In this document: piece by piece, positions 38,085 through 46,809 of the stretch | Numbering within the stretch: position 1 is the first letter of the stretch | How the letters are laid out: each line of letters begins with the position of its first letter | Source: Verrucomicrobiota bacterium | Lineage (GTDB): Bacteria > Verrucomicrobiota > Verrucomicrobiia > Limisphaerales > UBA1319 | NCBI GenBank assembly: GCA_022711435.1 | Contig: JAKLFB010000005.1 | Span: 62,001 to 126,000, forward strand | Length of the DNA: 64,000 nt | Direction: 5' to 3' | Position numbers and translations under genes: made by a program | The notes under the pieces: model-generated | What the model was told of the DNA's origin: nothing | The model's input: the letters and a program-made list of their open reading frames with translations, nothing else | Database searches by the model: none

Positions 38085-40310
38085 CTATCGCTCCACCACG
38101 AGCCGGTACCACGTGGTCGCCGGCTCCCCGACGGGGAACCGCCAGCCGCCGCCCGAGCGCGCTGCCTCGATCGCTTTCCCCAGCGGCGCTCCGCCCCCAT
38201 CCAGGGCCTGCCGCATCACGCGGCTGGCCCCTTCAAGATCCCGAAGCGTCACACCGCCCCTCACCGCCTCGATCGTGGTCGGCGATTGACCCCAATCCGT
38301 CAGACTGGTCCGCTCGCTATTCCACGCCAGACCCGTGTTCGCCACCGGGCCGCACACGGTCAATAACAGACTGCCTGAGCGCGCGATGGGCTGGCTGTCC
38401 AGCGCGCTGAGCGTCACCGCGCAGCACGGTGTCTCCAGCTCGACGCCCAGATTCCGGGTCTGCTGCCGCTCCCCCCGCAGAAAACCCACCAGCGCCTGCG
38501 AACGCCCCGTGTCGATCGCCACCCAGCCTTCCTTGCCCGCCGGCAACGCCCAGGTCAGCTCGCCCGTGTCCGAACGGATCGGGAACTCGGGCGCCGGCTC
38601 GAATCCGCCTGTCTCCGGCCCCTCGAAGGACCGGATCCGAACGGCATGCCGCAGCGGCAGCCCCAGGGGAAAGCCGGGAGTGAAATAGGGCCGCTCCGAT
38701 GCCGGCAACCGAATGCTCTCCCGGACCTGATCCGGCGTGTAGCTGCGCTCGATGGACCGCCGCGCCGCCTGCACATCTCCCCGCAGGAACATCAAAGCGC
38801 CCGCCGCCAATTGGCACATCTTCACCGGATCCGACGCGAGGTCGAAATGGCCTCCGATTCGCGGCTCCGCCGACACGACATCCCGATGCCCCAGCGTGTA
38901 CCAAAAGATACCGTCCCAATCCTGCATCGCCGCATAGGCGGCTAAAATCGGGATGCCCTCGAACGCATATTCATGCGGGAAGGGATGGTTCACCTCCGAC
39001 ACCGTGAACGGTTTGCCTGCGACCGCCGACCTCGACAGCTGGACCACGGTCGATTGAAGGGGGCTGTTGACCATGGGCGTGTTCGGGATGTCGAAGCCCG
39101 TCCGGCGGCCGGTGCGCGCGTCCGTCAGATACCGCGGATGCTGCCAATAGACGTGGCTGTCCACGACATCGAGCAGCGCGGTGCCTGCCAGCTGCGGATA
39201 GCCCGTGCGCGAGTGGCCGTGGTCGCTGTTGCCCGCCAGCAGCGGCTCGACGCCCAGCTCACCCCGCAGATAGTCCCGCATCCCCAGGAAGAATCTCCGC
39301 TCGACCTCGAGGTAGAAGCTCGCCTCGGCGTGAAAACGGTCCCGGGAAGCCTTCCCGAACTCGTCCGGCCTGAGCCGCGGCAAAGGCGCGCCTGCCGCCA
39401 CGCCCGCCTCCCGCCGCCATCGGCCCACCGCCTCGACCGGAAACTCCCGCCCGATCCACTGGTTGTATTGCGCCGTCAGCTCCCGCTCGTAGCTGGCCGG
39501 CAGGTCGGTCCACGTGCCCGGATTCCGCGTCGTGTTCCGCCCCAGCAATCGGCCGTTGAACCACGCCTCGACCAGCGAGTTCTCGTTCACGAACTCGACC
39601 AGCGCCACCGCGCGCTCATGCCGGTATTCGGCGCCGGTGTAAGGATTGCGATGGGTTAGCAGCTGGCGCGCGTATTCCCGCTGCAGCTCGATCAGCCGCG
39701 GATTGAAATAGGTCGCCGCCTTCGCAAAACCCAGAAGCTCGTGGTCGCGCACCCCGTCTCCAGCCTTGTAGGTCCGGCCCACATTCAGGTTCAGATCCGA
39801 ATAGATCCCCCGCTGCTTGAGCTCGGCCACCAGGCGGTCCAGCCGATCCAGCTGCGCAGGGTCCAGAGCCCTCGTGTCCTCCCGATCGGAGGCGATCAGG
39901 CCCGCAGGCGCAGGCCGATCCAGGAAATGGAACCGCACGCAGTTGACGCCCAGCTTGGCCAGCCGACCCGCCATGATCGACGCCGCCTCCGGGGAGGACG
40001 GCAAGCCCGCTGCCATTGTCAGATTCACCCCCCAAAGGCGAACCCGCCCGCCGTCCGGCCGCGCCAGATGACCATCCCGAATCCGCAAGAATCCTCCTTT
40101 CCCCGCCGGAGCATCGATCAGATCCGATAGATCGACCGCCGACGCCGGCTGATCCCGCCACTCGACTGCAAATGGCATCCACGCCGGCTCGGCCCCAGCC
40201 ATCCATGCCACGCTGCACCCCGCCAGGAGCAGCCAGTGCCATCCAGCGCGAACCGCCGCCGCTCGCAGCCAGCCCCACCTCCTGCAGACCAAGGATATAT
40301 TCGTTTTCAT
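38085..40310 (-). CDS. Secreted GH5-like (clan A) glycoside hydrolase, large
   Basis: 741 residues with signal peptide (GWHWLLLAGCSVAWMAGA). The clan-A barrel is indicated by VRLWGVNLTMAAGLP, KLGVNCVRFHFLD, GIYSDLNLNVGRTY, LVEFVNENSL with candidate acid/base Glu243, VVDSHVYWQHPRY, and FTVSEVNHPFPHEY with candidate nucleophile Glu439. A C-terminal beta region of about 220 residues follows. It resembles the cellulase-superfamily proteins common in Planctomycetes and Verrucomicrobia. Substrate not predictable. ATG 40310 fits the signal; a longer frame to 40547 crosses the mobile element and is rejected. It is convergent with the PQQ protein (8 bases apart). Confidence 0.85.
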   Translation of the reverse strand: MKTNISLVCRRWGWLRAAAVRAGWHWLLLAGCSVAWMAGAEPAWMPFAVEWRDQPASAVDLSDLIDAPAGKGGFLRIRDGHLARPDGGRVRLWGVNLTMAAGLPSSPEAASIMAGRLAKLGVNCVRFHFLDRPAPAGLIASDREDTRALDPAQLDRLDRLVAELKQRGIYSDLNLNVGRTYKAGDGVRDHELLGFAKAATYFNPRLIELQREYARQLLTHRNPYTGAEYRHERAVALVEFVNENSLVEAWFNGRLLGRNTTRNPGTWTDLPASYERELTAQYNQWIGREFPVEAVGRWRREAGVAAGAPLPRLRPDEFGKASRDRFHAEASFYLEVERRFFLGMRDYLRGELGVEPLLAGNSDHGHSRTGYPQLAGTALLDVVDSHVYWQHPRYLTDARTGRRTGFDIPNTPMVNSPLQSTVVQLSRSAVAGKPFTVSEVNHPFPHEYAFEGIPILAAYAAMQDWDGIFWYTLGHRDVVSAEPRIGGHFDLASDPVKMCQLAAGALMFLRGDVQAARRSIERSYTPDQVRESIRLPASERPYFTPGFPLGLPLRHAVRIRSFEGPETGGFEPAPEFPIRSDTGELTWALPAGKEGWVAIDTGRSQALVGFLRGERQQTRNLGVELETPCCAVTLSALDSQPIARSGSLLLTVCGPVANTGLAWNSERTSLTDWGQSPTTIEAVRGGVTLRDLEGASRVMRQALDGGGAPLGKAIEAARSGGGWRFPVGEPATTWYRLVVER

Positions 40311-40389
40311 GCGCAACCTTTTGACGCCCATTCTGCCTTGCCCACGCCATGGGTCAACCTGCCAGGTTGGCCGCCGGCAGAGAGCCATA

Positions 40390-40662
40390 GGGTCTGTGCA
40401 AAAATTAATTCCGATTTTGCTGGAGGGGATTGGGCGGGCTGGCAAGGCGCGACGAGCGAGCATACCCGCGCGGTCTGTGAGCGAGGAGCAACACAGCCAG
40501 CGCGCCCAAGGCCCCCAGCCCGCAGGGGCGGGGCGGCGCCGGGCCATCTGCTTCGTGGCTCGGTCGGTCGAGTATCGCGGGGGGATACACTCCCTCCCTT
40601 GCGCCTCGCATCTGGCCCGGCGGCGCTCCCGCCAAAATCGGAATTAATTTTTGCACAGACCC
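40390..40662. mobile_element. 273-bp MITE-like element, copy 1
   Basis: Terminal inverted repeats of 30 bp are perfect here: the left end starts GGGTCTGTGCAAAAATTAAT (40390) and the right end is its exact complement up to 40662. The element is flanked by a direct ATA on both sides (40387-40389 and 40663-40665), consistent with a 3-bp target duplication. The interior is very GC-rich against AT-rich ends and holds no transposase or credible gene. A second copy of exactly the same length lies at 50416-50688 with only a handful of substitutions. It sits between two divergent genes, where it could affect expression of either. Confidence 0.85.
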
Positions 40663-40720
40663 ATAGCGGCTGGATCGGGCATCCACTTTGTTGGCCGCTG
40701 GGCCCCGGGAACAGCGCCTT

Positions 40721-40748
40721 TTGATATCCCGGATTTCTGGAGTATGCT
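40721..40748 (+). promoter_or_regulatory. Possible sigma-70-type promoter for the CCHH-repeat gene
   Basis: TTGATA (40721-40726), a 16-base spacer and TATGCT (40743-40748) lie about 95 bases upstream of the chosen ATG 40844, immediately after the mobile element. It matches only loosely and promoter rules for this phylum are uncertain. Confidence 0.25.
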
Positions 40749-40843
40749 ATCTTCATAGCCGCCATGCTGATTTCGACCTCCATCCTGGAGTCGTTGGCCT
40801 ATTGGATGCTCGTGCGCCCATTCGGTTTCCACCCCTGCCGCCT

Positions 40844-43759
40844 ATGATCGAAGATCTGCACTCGATGGATTTCGAGCTTGTCTACCTCGCGGCGCTGACT
40901 CGATCCGGCCTCAAACCGCTGAGCCGCTGGGAAGACACGTTCGATCGCCACACCGAAACCGTTCTTCATGCCTTGGGGCTCCAGACGCAAGCCATCGAGC
41001 GCTCCATCCAGTCCGGACCCCCTGTCCGCGAGCTGATCTTCAGCCGCTCGAGCCAATGCCTGGCGCAATATGCGTCCTGTTTCGATCGAACGCCCATTGC
41101 CCATCATCGGGCCGCGATGCGCATCGAAGGCCGGCTGTTCGGCTATCCCTCCTGCTGCATCGAAAGCTTCATCGCCCAAGGGTACGCCCGCCATGCCTTG
41201 CGCCGCACTGACCAGCGCATCCTGTTCCATTGGGCCTGCCCGAGTTGCCAGATCACTCCTCTGCTCCTGCCCCGTTACCGCTCGGTGTTCCGCCAGTGCC
41301 GAAAAGAGAGGCGCCTCCGCTCCCGATCCCCCCAATCCGAACCGCTCGCGTCCGAATCCCGTTGGGCCCGGCCCCGTCTCGCATTGGCGAAGTCGATCTC
41401 GATCGCCGCATGGGGATCCTGCGCGGCCGCCGCCGCGCTCAACGGCGCCCCCGCCGATCCGCACCAGTTGCCCCTCGATCCTTACACGGATCCTGACGCC
41501 GATCTGCTCGCGTCCTCCGAAGAATTCATCCTCGGCTCCGACCCGGCTCTGCCCGATGAAAACCTGAATCTCGTCCCCGACGGATCGGACCTCGCCCTCA
41601 CGCTGTCGGCCGCCATCGATGCGCTTTCGGACAAGCCGTCCACGATCCGCCCCTACCTGGTCCACCAGTTGACCTGGGGGCTCGAGTCCTGCTCGATCTG
41701 CGGCGCTACCGCCAACATGGGGTTCGTCACGATCGTCAACCCCCTCGAAAATCAGAAGATCGACATCCCTTACATTAGCAAGCATTTCATGGAACATGGC
41801 AGTTTCTCTTACTCGGGCAGCGTCCATTCCGGACGGCTCAATCCGCCCCTTCTGCGCCATGTGCTCGCCAGCGCCGGCCTCGGCCATTTCCTGGCTGAAC
41901 CCCCCGAAACCGACGTGGATGACGACGGCCTTCGCAACCAGGAGGAAGCCCTCTTCCATACAGATCCGGCCGTCCGCGACAGCGATGCCAACGGCCTCAT
42001 CGACGGAATCGACGAGATCCGCAAGCTCCGGGCTCAGCTCGATGAGCTGCCCCGCGCCGCCAGCCCGGAAACCGGACCGAAAGACCGGCCTTTCATCGTC
42101 GAACATCCCATGGACGGCATCGAGACCTGCCCCCGCTGCGGCGAGCGCGTCGTGATGGGCATCTGGGACGTGATCCATCCCTCCACCGGCGCCAGCATTT
42201 CGATACCGTCAATGGCCCTGCACTTCATGCAGCATGGCGGGCCCTCCTGGCAGGGCGGCCAGCTGATGGACGGCCAAGGCCGGGTCGACCCCCGCCACCT
42301 GCAGGCGGTCCTCACCGGCCAAGGCGATGGCCACCGGCCCCCGGTCCAGCCCGATGCCGACGCCGACCTCATCGCCGATCCCGAGGAGATCGAGCTCGGC
42401 TCGAACCCGGAGAACGCCGACGAAAACGGCAACCAGACGCCCGACGGCATCGATCTGGCTCGGCAGGCCGCCGCCCAGATTGCCGCACTGCCCGCCGGCC
42501 CCACCAACCTCCCAATCTACCGCCTCGATTTCCTCCTCCGCGGCCTCGAGCGATGCGATATCTGCGGCGCCACGGTCAACATGGGTCATCTGACGGTTGT
42601 CAACTCGGCAGCGAACCTCTACTCGCCGCTGCCTTACCTCGCCCTCCATTGCCTTGAACACGGCAGCTTCACCTACGCGGGCAACGTCCACGGCGCCGGC
42701 CGGATCGATGTGTCTCTCCTCATTCAAACGCTGCAATCGGCCGGCCCCAGCCACCAGCAGCCCGCCCAGCCCGATGCCGACCACGACGGCCTCGAAAACT
42801 CCGTTGAGCCGTTCTTCCATTGCAAGGATCAAGCGCCGGATACCGACCTCGACGGCGTCCCGGACGGCTTCCAGGTCGCGCTCGCCCTCGAGAGAGCCAT
42901 TGCGGCGCTCCCGCGCGCCCCCCGCGACTCCACCTTCGCCGCCGAGCATCCCGCCGACGCCTCCGTGCCCTGCAGCGTCTGCGGCGCTTCCATCAATGCG
43001 GGCAGCCTCGATATCGTCAATCCGCGCGAACACCTCACGGTGACGCTGTCCCGGATGGCCCTCCATTTCTTGCGGCATGGAAGCCTGGCAGCGCCTCCTC
43101 CCCATCCCCTGAATCCGCGTCTGATCGACATTGCCCTCCACGGCGACGGCTCCTCCCATCTCGTGCCCGGCCCCGATGACGCCGATAAGGATGGATTGTC
43201 CGGGCTCGAGGAAGCGTTCTTCGGGACCTTGCCCGATGCAACGGACAGCGACGGCGACGGCGTCCCCGATGGCGCCGGCCTCGCCCGCGAACTCCATCGC
43301 CGCATCCGGGCCCTCCCCATCGGCCCGCACCCCGGCGGCCGCTACCAAGTCCAAGCCATTGCCAAGTGCGAAGCCCCCTGCCCCATCTGCGGCGAGCGGA
43401 TCAACTGCGGCCATGTGACGCTTGTCAACGCGTGGGCCAACCACTCGATGGAGCTCTCGTTCATGAACCTCCATTTCCTTGAACGGGGCAGCCTGGCAGC
43501 ATCCACCGGCGAGCGGATCGATCCCATCCAGTTGGCCGCCCTCCTCGAGCCCGCCGTGACCCTGTGCCCGGACGATCGAGGCGTGGTGCTGCGCTGGCGC
43601 GGCCTGCCCGGGCGAACCTACCAGGTCTTTGCCGCTCCAACCGTCCGCGGCCCATGGAATCCGGGCCCCGTGTTCTCCGGGGCGGGCGACATGCTGGCAT
43701 TCGACGAGCCGGCCGCCGCCGGCCAGCCCCAGAGGTTCTACCAGATCCGGATGTGGTGA
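40844..43759 (+). CDS. Five-fold CCHH-module/Ca-linker repeat protein, apparently undescribed
   Basis: 971 residues. N-terminal domain (1-155) includes RLFGYPSCCIESFIAQGYARH, resembling DUF483-type Cys motifs, and WACPSC. A hydrophobic stretch (181-200, LAKSISIAAWGSCAAAAALN) may be a membrane segment. Then five units of about 140 residues occur. Each has a D-rich Ca-type linker (for example DTDLDGVPDG), a helix ending near ALP, and a module C-x2-C-G-x26-H-x3-H. The ligands are C283/C286/H314/H318; C429/C432/H460/H464; C571/C574/H602/H606; C710/C713/H741/H745; C846/C849/H877, with Arg881 replacing the last His. The C-terminal beta domain (912-971) has RTYQVFAAP and QRFYQIRMW, typical of secreted proteins in this phylum. 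Metal binding is inferred; function unknown. Other ATGs near the start are possible. Confidence 0.8.
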   Translation: MIEDLHSMDFELVYLAALTRSGLKPLSRWEDTFDRHTETVLHALGLQTQAIERSIQSGPPVRELIFSRSSQCLAQYASCFDRTPIAHHRAAMRIEGRLFGYPSCCIESFIAQGYARHALRRTDQRILFHWACPSCQITPLLLPRYRSVFRQCRKERRLRSRSPQSEPLASESRWARPRLALAKSISIAAWGSCAAAAALNGAPADPHQLPLDPYTDPDADLLASSEEFILGSDPALPDENLNLVPDGSDLALTLSAAIDALSDKPSTIRPYLVHQLTWGLESCSICGATANMGFVTIVNPLENQKIDIPYISKHFMEHGSFSYSGSVHSGRLNPPLLRHVLASAGLGHFLAEPPETDVDDDGLRNQEEALFHTDPAVRDSDANGLIDGIDEIRKLRAQLDELPRAASPETGPKDRPFIVEHPMDGIETCPRCGERVVMGIWDVIHPSTGASISIPSMALHFMQHGGPSWQGGQLMDGQGRVDPRHLQAVLTGQGDGHRPPVQPDADADLIADPEEIELGSNPENADENGNQTPDGIDLARQAAAQIAALPAGPTNLPIYRLDFLLRGLERCDICGATVNMGHLTVVNSAANLYSPLPYLALHCLEHGSFTYAGNVHGAGRIDVSLLIQTLQSAGPSHQQPAQPDADHDGLENSVEPFFHCKDQAPDTDLDGVPDGFQVALALERAIAALPRAPRDSTFAAEHPADASVPCSVCGASINAGSLDIVNPREHLTVTLSRMALHFLRHGSLAAPPPHPLNPRLIDIALHGDGSSHLVPGPDDADKDGLSGLEEAFFGTLPDATDSDGDGVPDGAGLARELHRRIRALPIGPHPGGRYQVQAIAKCEAPCPICGERINCGHVTLVNAWANHSMELSFMNLHFLERGSLAASTGERIDPIQLAALLEPAVTLCPDDRGVVLRWRGLPGRTYQVFAAPTVRGPWNPGPVFSGAGDMLAFDEPAAAGQPQRFYQIRMW

Positions 43760-43865
43760 TCGATTCGATCGCATCCTGCTGCCATCATCAATCGCCGCGA
43801 CAGCTTGGGCTGGCGCCTGGTGAGGCCGGTGGCGCATGTCCTGCGATCGTGCTATGATCCCCCAT

Positions 43866-44996
43866 ATGCAATTGTGTCGCCGAATGTTCGTCGTTCTCGC
43901 GGTCGCTGCCGGCTTGCCGTGGCCGGCTGCCTTCGCGGCCGAATCGCTTCCTCCCACGCTTCCCCTGGGCGCCCCTGCGCCGGATTTCCGGCTTCCAGGC
44001 GTCGATGGCCGCACCTACGCCCTGGCTGACTTTGCGGCCGCCAAAGTCCTCGTCGTCCTTTTCACGTGCAACCACTGCCCCACTGCCCAGTATTACGAGG
44101 AGCGCATCAAGAAGCTCGCGGCCGATTGCCAGAGCCAAGGAGCGGCGCTGGTTGCCATCTCCCCCAACGACCCGAACTCGGTCCGCCTCGACGAGCTCGG
44201 CTGGAGCGATCTCGGCGATTCCTTCGATGAAATGAAAATCCGCGCTCGAGATCGAAAGTTCAATTTCCCCTACCTTTACGACGGCGAAACCGAAGCCGCC
44301 TCGCGCGCTTATGGCCCGACAGCCACGCCGCACGCATTCGTTTTCGATGCGGCGCGCCGGCTCCGCTACGTGGGACGGATCGACGATTCCGAGCGTGAAC
44401 CCCAGGTCAAGGCCCGTTACGTCCGAGATGCCATCGAGGCGATCCTGTCCGGCCGCGAGCCCGACGTCGCCCGCACCCGCGCCATCGGCTGCTCCGTCAA
44501 ATGGGCCGGCAAAGGCGACGCCGTGAAAAGCTACATGGAACGTCTGGCCGCCGAGCCGGTCTCCCTTCAGCCCGCCGATGCCGCCGCCCTCCAGGATCTC
44601 CGCCGAAACCAATCCGGAAAATTCCGCCTCGTGACTTTCTGGGCCACCTGGTGCGCCCCTTGCATCGCCGAGCTCCCCGAGTTCGTCACGATGCACCGCA
44701 TGTATCGCCACCGGGCTTTCGAGGTGGTGACCGTCTCGTTGAACCGGCCCGACGAGCAGGCCTCCGTCCTCGAGTTCCTCAAGAAACAGCAAGCCTCCAA
44801 TCGCAACCTGATCTTCAACTCCGCCCAGCGCGAACCGCTCATCGACGCATTCGATCCGGACTGGTCGGGCGCGGTGCCCTACACGGTCCTCCTCGATCCC
44901 GAAGGCCGGGTGATCCACCGCGAAATCGGCAGCATCGATCCCCTCGCCCTCCGCCGCGCCATCGTCGGCGCCATGAACGCCCGCAAGCCGTGGTGA
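43866..44996 (+). CDS. Exported protein with two thioredoxin folds (redoxin plus TlpA-like)
   Basis: 376 residues with signal peptide (MFVVLAVAAGLPWPAAFA). Domain 1 (about 30-190) is an AhpC/TSA-type redoxin with GAPAPDFRLPGVDG and the site TCNHCP (Cys68, Cys71), as in the redoxin proteins common in Planctomycetes. Domain 2 (about 235-376) is TlpA/ResA-like with FWATWCAPCIAELP (Cys263, Cys266) and the cis-Pro region VPYTVLLDPEGRV. It probably handles thiol-disulfide exchange or peroxide in the periplasm. ATG 43866 follows from the signal peptide; ATGs at 43836 and 43854 are also in frame. It begins 106 bases after the CCHH-repeat gene, whose product is rich in Cys pairs; a functional link is only a guess. 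Confidence 0.9.
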   Translation: MQLCRRMFVVLAVAAGLPWPAAFAAESLPPTLPLGAPAPDFRLPGVDGRTYALADFAAAKVLVVLFTCNHCPTAQYYEERIKKLAADCQSQGAALVAISPNDPNSVRLDELGWSDLGDSFDEMKIRARDRKFNFPYLYDGETEAASRAYGPTATPHAFVFDAARRLRYVGRIDDSEREPQVKARYVRDAIEAILSGREPDVARTRAIGCSVKWAGKGDAVKSYMERLAAEPVSLQPADAAALQDLRRNQSGKFRLVTFWATWCAPCIAELPEFVTMHRMYRHRAFEVVTVSLNRPDEQASVLEFLKKQQASNRNLIFNSAQREPLIDAFDPDWSGAVPYTVLLDPEGRVIHREIGSIDPLALRRAIVGAMNARKPW

Positions 44997-45005
44997 GACG
45001 CCACG

Positions 45006-45209
45006 CTACCGGCGGCGGCAGCGCAACCCGATTGCAGCGCATCCCAACAAGACCAGGCCGATTGTCGACGGCTCGGGCACGATCGCGAACCCGGCGATAA
45101 AGGTCTCGTTCCAGTTCGAGGCGACCGTCGCCCCCTGATACGTGGCGCCGTACAGCGCTACGACATCGTCGGATGCCGTATTTTGTGCTTGCGTCAGTTC
45201 GCCGGCAAC
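45006..45209 (-). pseudogene. Remnant of a PEP-CTERM protein (C-terminal 67 residues)
   Basis: On the minus strand the last 25 residues form a complete PEP-CTERM sorting signal: FAIVPEPSTIGLVLLG, a hydrophobic helix, and a basic end RCRRR. Upstream the frame reads plausibly (SDDVVALYGATYQG, SNWNETFIAGF), but an in-frame TAG lies at 45212-45210 and no start codon exists between. The signal peptide and the main domain are therefore missing. PEP-CTERM proteins are anchored and processed by exosortase; no exosortase gene lies in this window. The fragment is between the redoxin gene and the porin gene. Confidence 0.75.
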
Positions 45210-45267
45210 CTATGATTCTCTTTACAGTGCCTAAGCCCATGCTATTCAACTAACCCCGAAGATCCAT

Positions 45268-46809
45268 ATGCCATCCTCGTCATTGCGCCACGTAATCGTG
45301 TTGTGCTCCCTCGCAGCTGGAATCGTCGCGGGGCAGGCCCAGTCTGCTTCCGTGGGGCTGCCTGTGCCCCCCAAAGCCCCGCCTGCAGGCGCCCCTCCTC
45401 CGCAGCTTTCGCCCACCGAACAGTGGATCAAGAACGCCAAGGCGCCGGCCTCCTGGTTCTCCTGGGGTGCGGACCTGCGCATCCGCGACGAGTATTACGA
45501 CAACATCGTCAGCCTGACCGACAATGCCCGGTGGAGCGCACAGAACGTCATCCGCTTCCGAGGGCGGGTTTGGGCGTCCGCCACGCCGGCCGAAGGAGTC
45601 AGCTTGAACGCCCGGGTGGCAGCCGAGCCGCGCGAATGGACGCGGCCGGCCTTCACCGGCAATTACCGACACCCGAATGGCCCGGGCGGCGCCGATGACA
45701 CGGGCGGCCAAGGCATGGAATGGCGCTACGGCATCATCGATAGCTTGAACCTCAAATGGACCAACGCCTTCGGCGCCCCCTTGAGCCTCACCCTCGGACG
45801 CCAGGACATGATGTTTGGCGATTACTGGAACTGGTGGCTCGTCGCCGATGGCACTCCCGGCGACGGCTCCTGGACCTATTTCCTGGACAGCGCCCGCGCA
45901 ACGCTGGACGCCAAGGAGATCAAGACCAAGTTCGATCTGGTCTATCTCTACCAGAACGCCCGGCCCGATGCCTGGCTGCCGACTCTCGATGATCCCGGCC
46001 CCTCCATCGACAATGCCGCAGGCTACGGACTGACCGAGCAAAACGAGCAGGGCGTGATCCTCTACGCATCCAACAAGTCGCTCAACAACACGACAATCGA
46101 CGGGTACTTCATCTACAAGGGCGATGACAAGGAATTCGCCAATGGCGATGACGCCGATATCTACACCTTCGGCGCCAAGATCGCAGGCGCCCTCGCCGAA
46201 CACTGGTCCTATTCTCTAGAAGGCGCCTATCAGCTCGGCAACAAGAAGGATCCGACCGTGAAAACGCCGGTCGATGTCAGCGGCAAGCGGCGCGACATCA
46301 ACGCCTATGGCGGCAATGCACGGCTCAGCTACCTGTTCAAGGATCCGCTGAACAACCAGGCGCACTTGGTGTATGAATACCTCTCGGGCGACGATCCGGA
46401 CACGCAGGGCGACGACGAAATGTTCGATGTGCTCTGGGGGCGCTGGCCCCGCTTCAGCGAGCTCTACATCTACTCCTACGCGGCGGAAACCAGCGGCAAG
46501 GTCGCCCAGGCCAACAATATCCAGCGCATCGGCGCCGGCTGGACGATGTCGCCGGCCAAAGACCTCCATCTGGGCGCCTATTACAACGCCTGGTTCGCAC
46601 CGCAGGAAACACCCACCCGAGCCTTGGATTCCACCTTGTTCTCCAAGAACGGCGATTTCCGCGGCCACTTCCTCCAGAGCGTGCTGACCTACACCATCAG
46701 CCGGCATGTCAAAGCCCACCTCTGGGCCGAGTTCGTCTGGCCGGGCGATTATTACGCCTCGCGCGATTTCATGATGTTCTTGCGCCCGGAGATCTACCTC
46801 ACTTTCTAG
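45268..46809 (+). CDS. Alginate-export-family outer-membrane beta-barrel protein
   Basis: 513 residues with signal peptide (VIVLCSLAAGIVAGQAQSA), then a Pro-rich linker. The barrel has alternating-residue strands throughout, for example NVIRFRGRVWASATP, LSLTLGRQDMMFGDYWNW, YGGNARLSYLF and a C-terminal strand ending in LRPEIYLTF with terminal Phe, the outer-membrane insertion signature. The whole resembles the Alginate_exp family (AlgE-like porins). It probably passes sugar polymers, oligosaccharides or other anionic solutes. Its stop overlaps the stop of the convergent epimerase gene by four bases. Confidence 0.87.
   Translation: MPSSSLRHVIVLCSLAAGIVAGQAQSASVGLPVPPKAPPAGAPPPQLSPTEQWIKNAKAPASWFSWGADLRIRDEYYDNIVSLTDNARWSAQNVIRFRGRVWASATPAEGVSLNARVAAEPREWTRPAFTGNYRHPNGPGGADDTGGQGMEWRYGIIDSLNLKWTNAFGAPLSLTLGRQDMMFGDYWNWWLVADGTPGDGSWTYFLDSARATLDAKEIKTKFDLVYLYQNARPDAWLPTLDDPGPSIDNAAGYGLTEQNEQGVILYASNKSLNNTTIDGYFIYKGDDKEFANGDDADIYTFGAKIAGALAEHWSYSLEGAYQLGNKKDPTVKTPVDVSGKRRDINAYGGNARLSYLFKDPLNNQAHLVYEYLSGDDPDTQGDDEMFDVLWGRWPRFSELYIYSYAAETSGKVAQANNIQRIGAGWTMSPAKDLHLGAYYNAWFAPQETPTRALDSTLFSKNGDFRGHFLQSVLTYTISRHVKAHLWAEFVWPGDYYASRDFMMFLRPEIYLTF

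Noticed and set aside
40390..40662. Open frames on both strands inside the 273-bp element, present in both copies
   Set aside because: Similar Arg/Ala/Pro-rich frames occur on both strands, lack motifs and are explained by a GC-rich interior; not transposase genes.
42209..44014. Minus-strand frame of about 600 codons opposite the CCHH-repeat protein
   Set aside because: Apparent repeats in it only mirror the repeats of the real plus-strand gene.
45001..45249. Frame from 45249 to 44839 on the minus strand as a gene
   Set aside because: Its product has no motif; the PEP-CTERM tail is in a different frame of the same strand.
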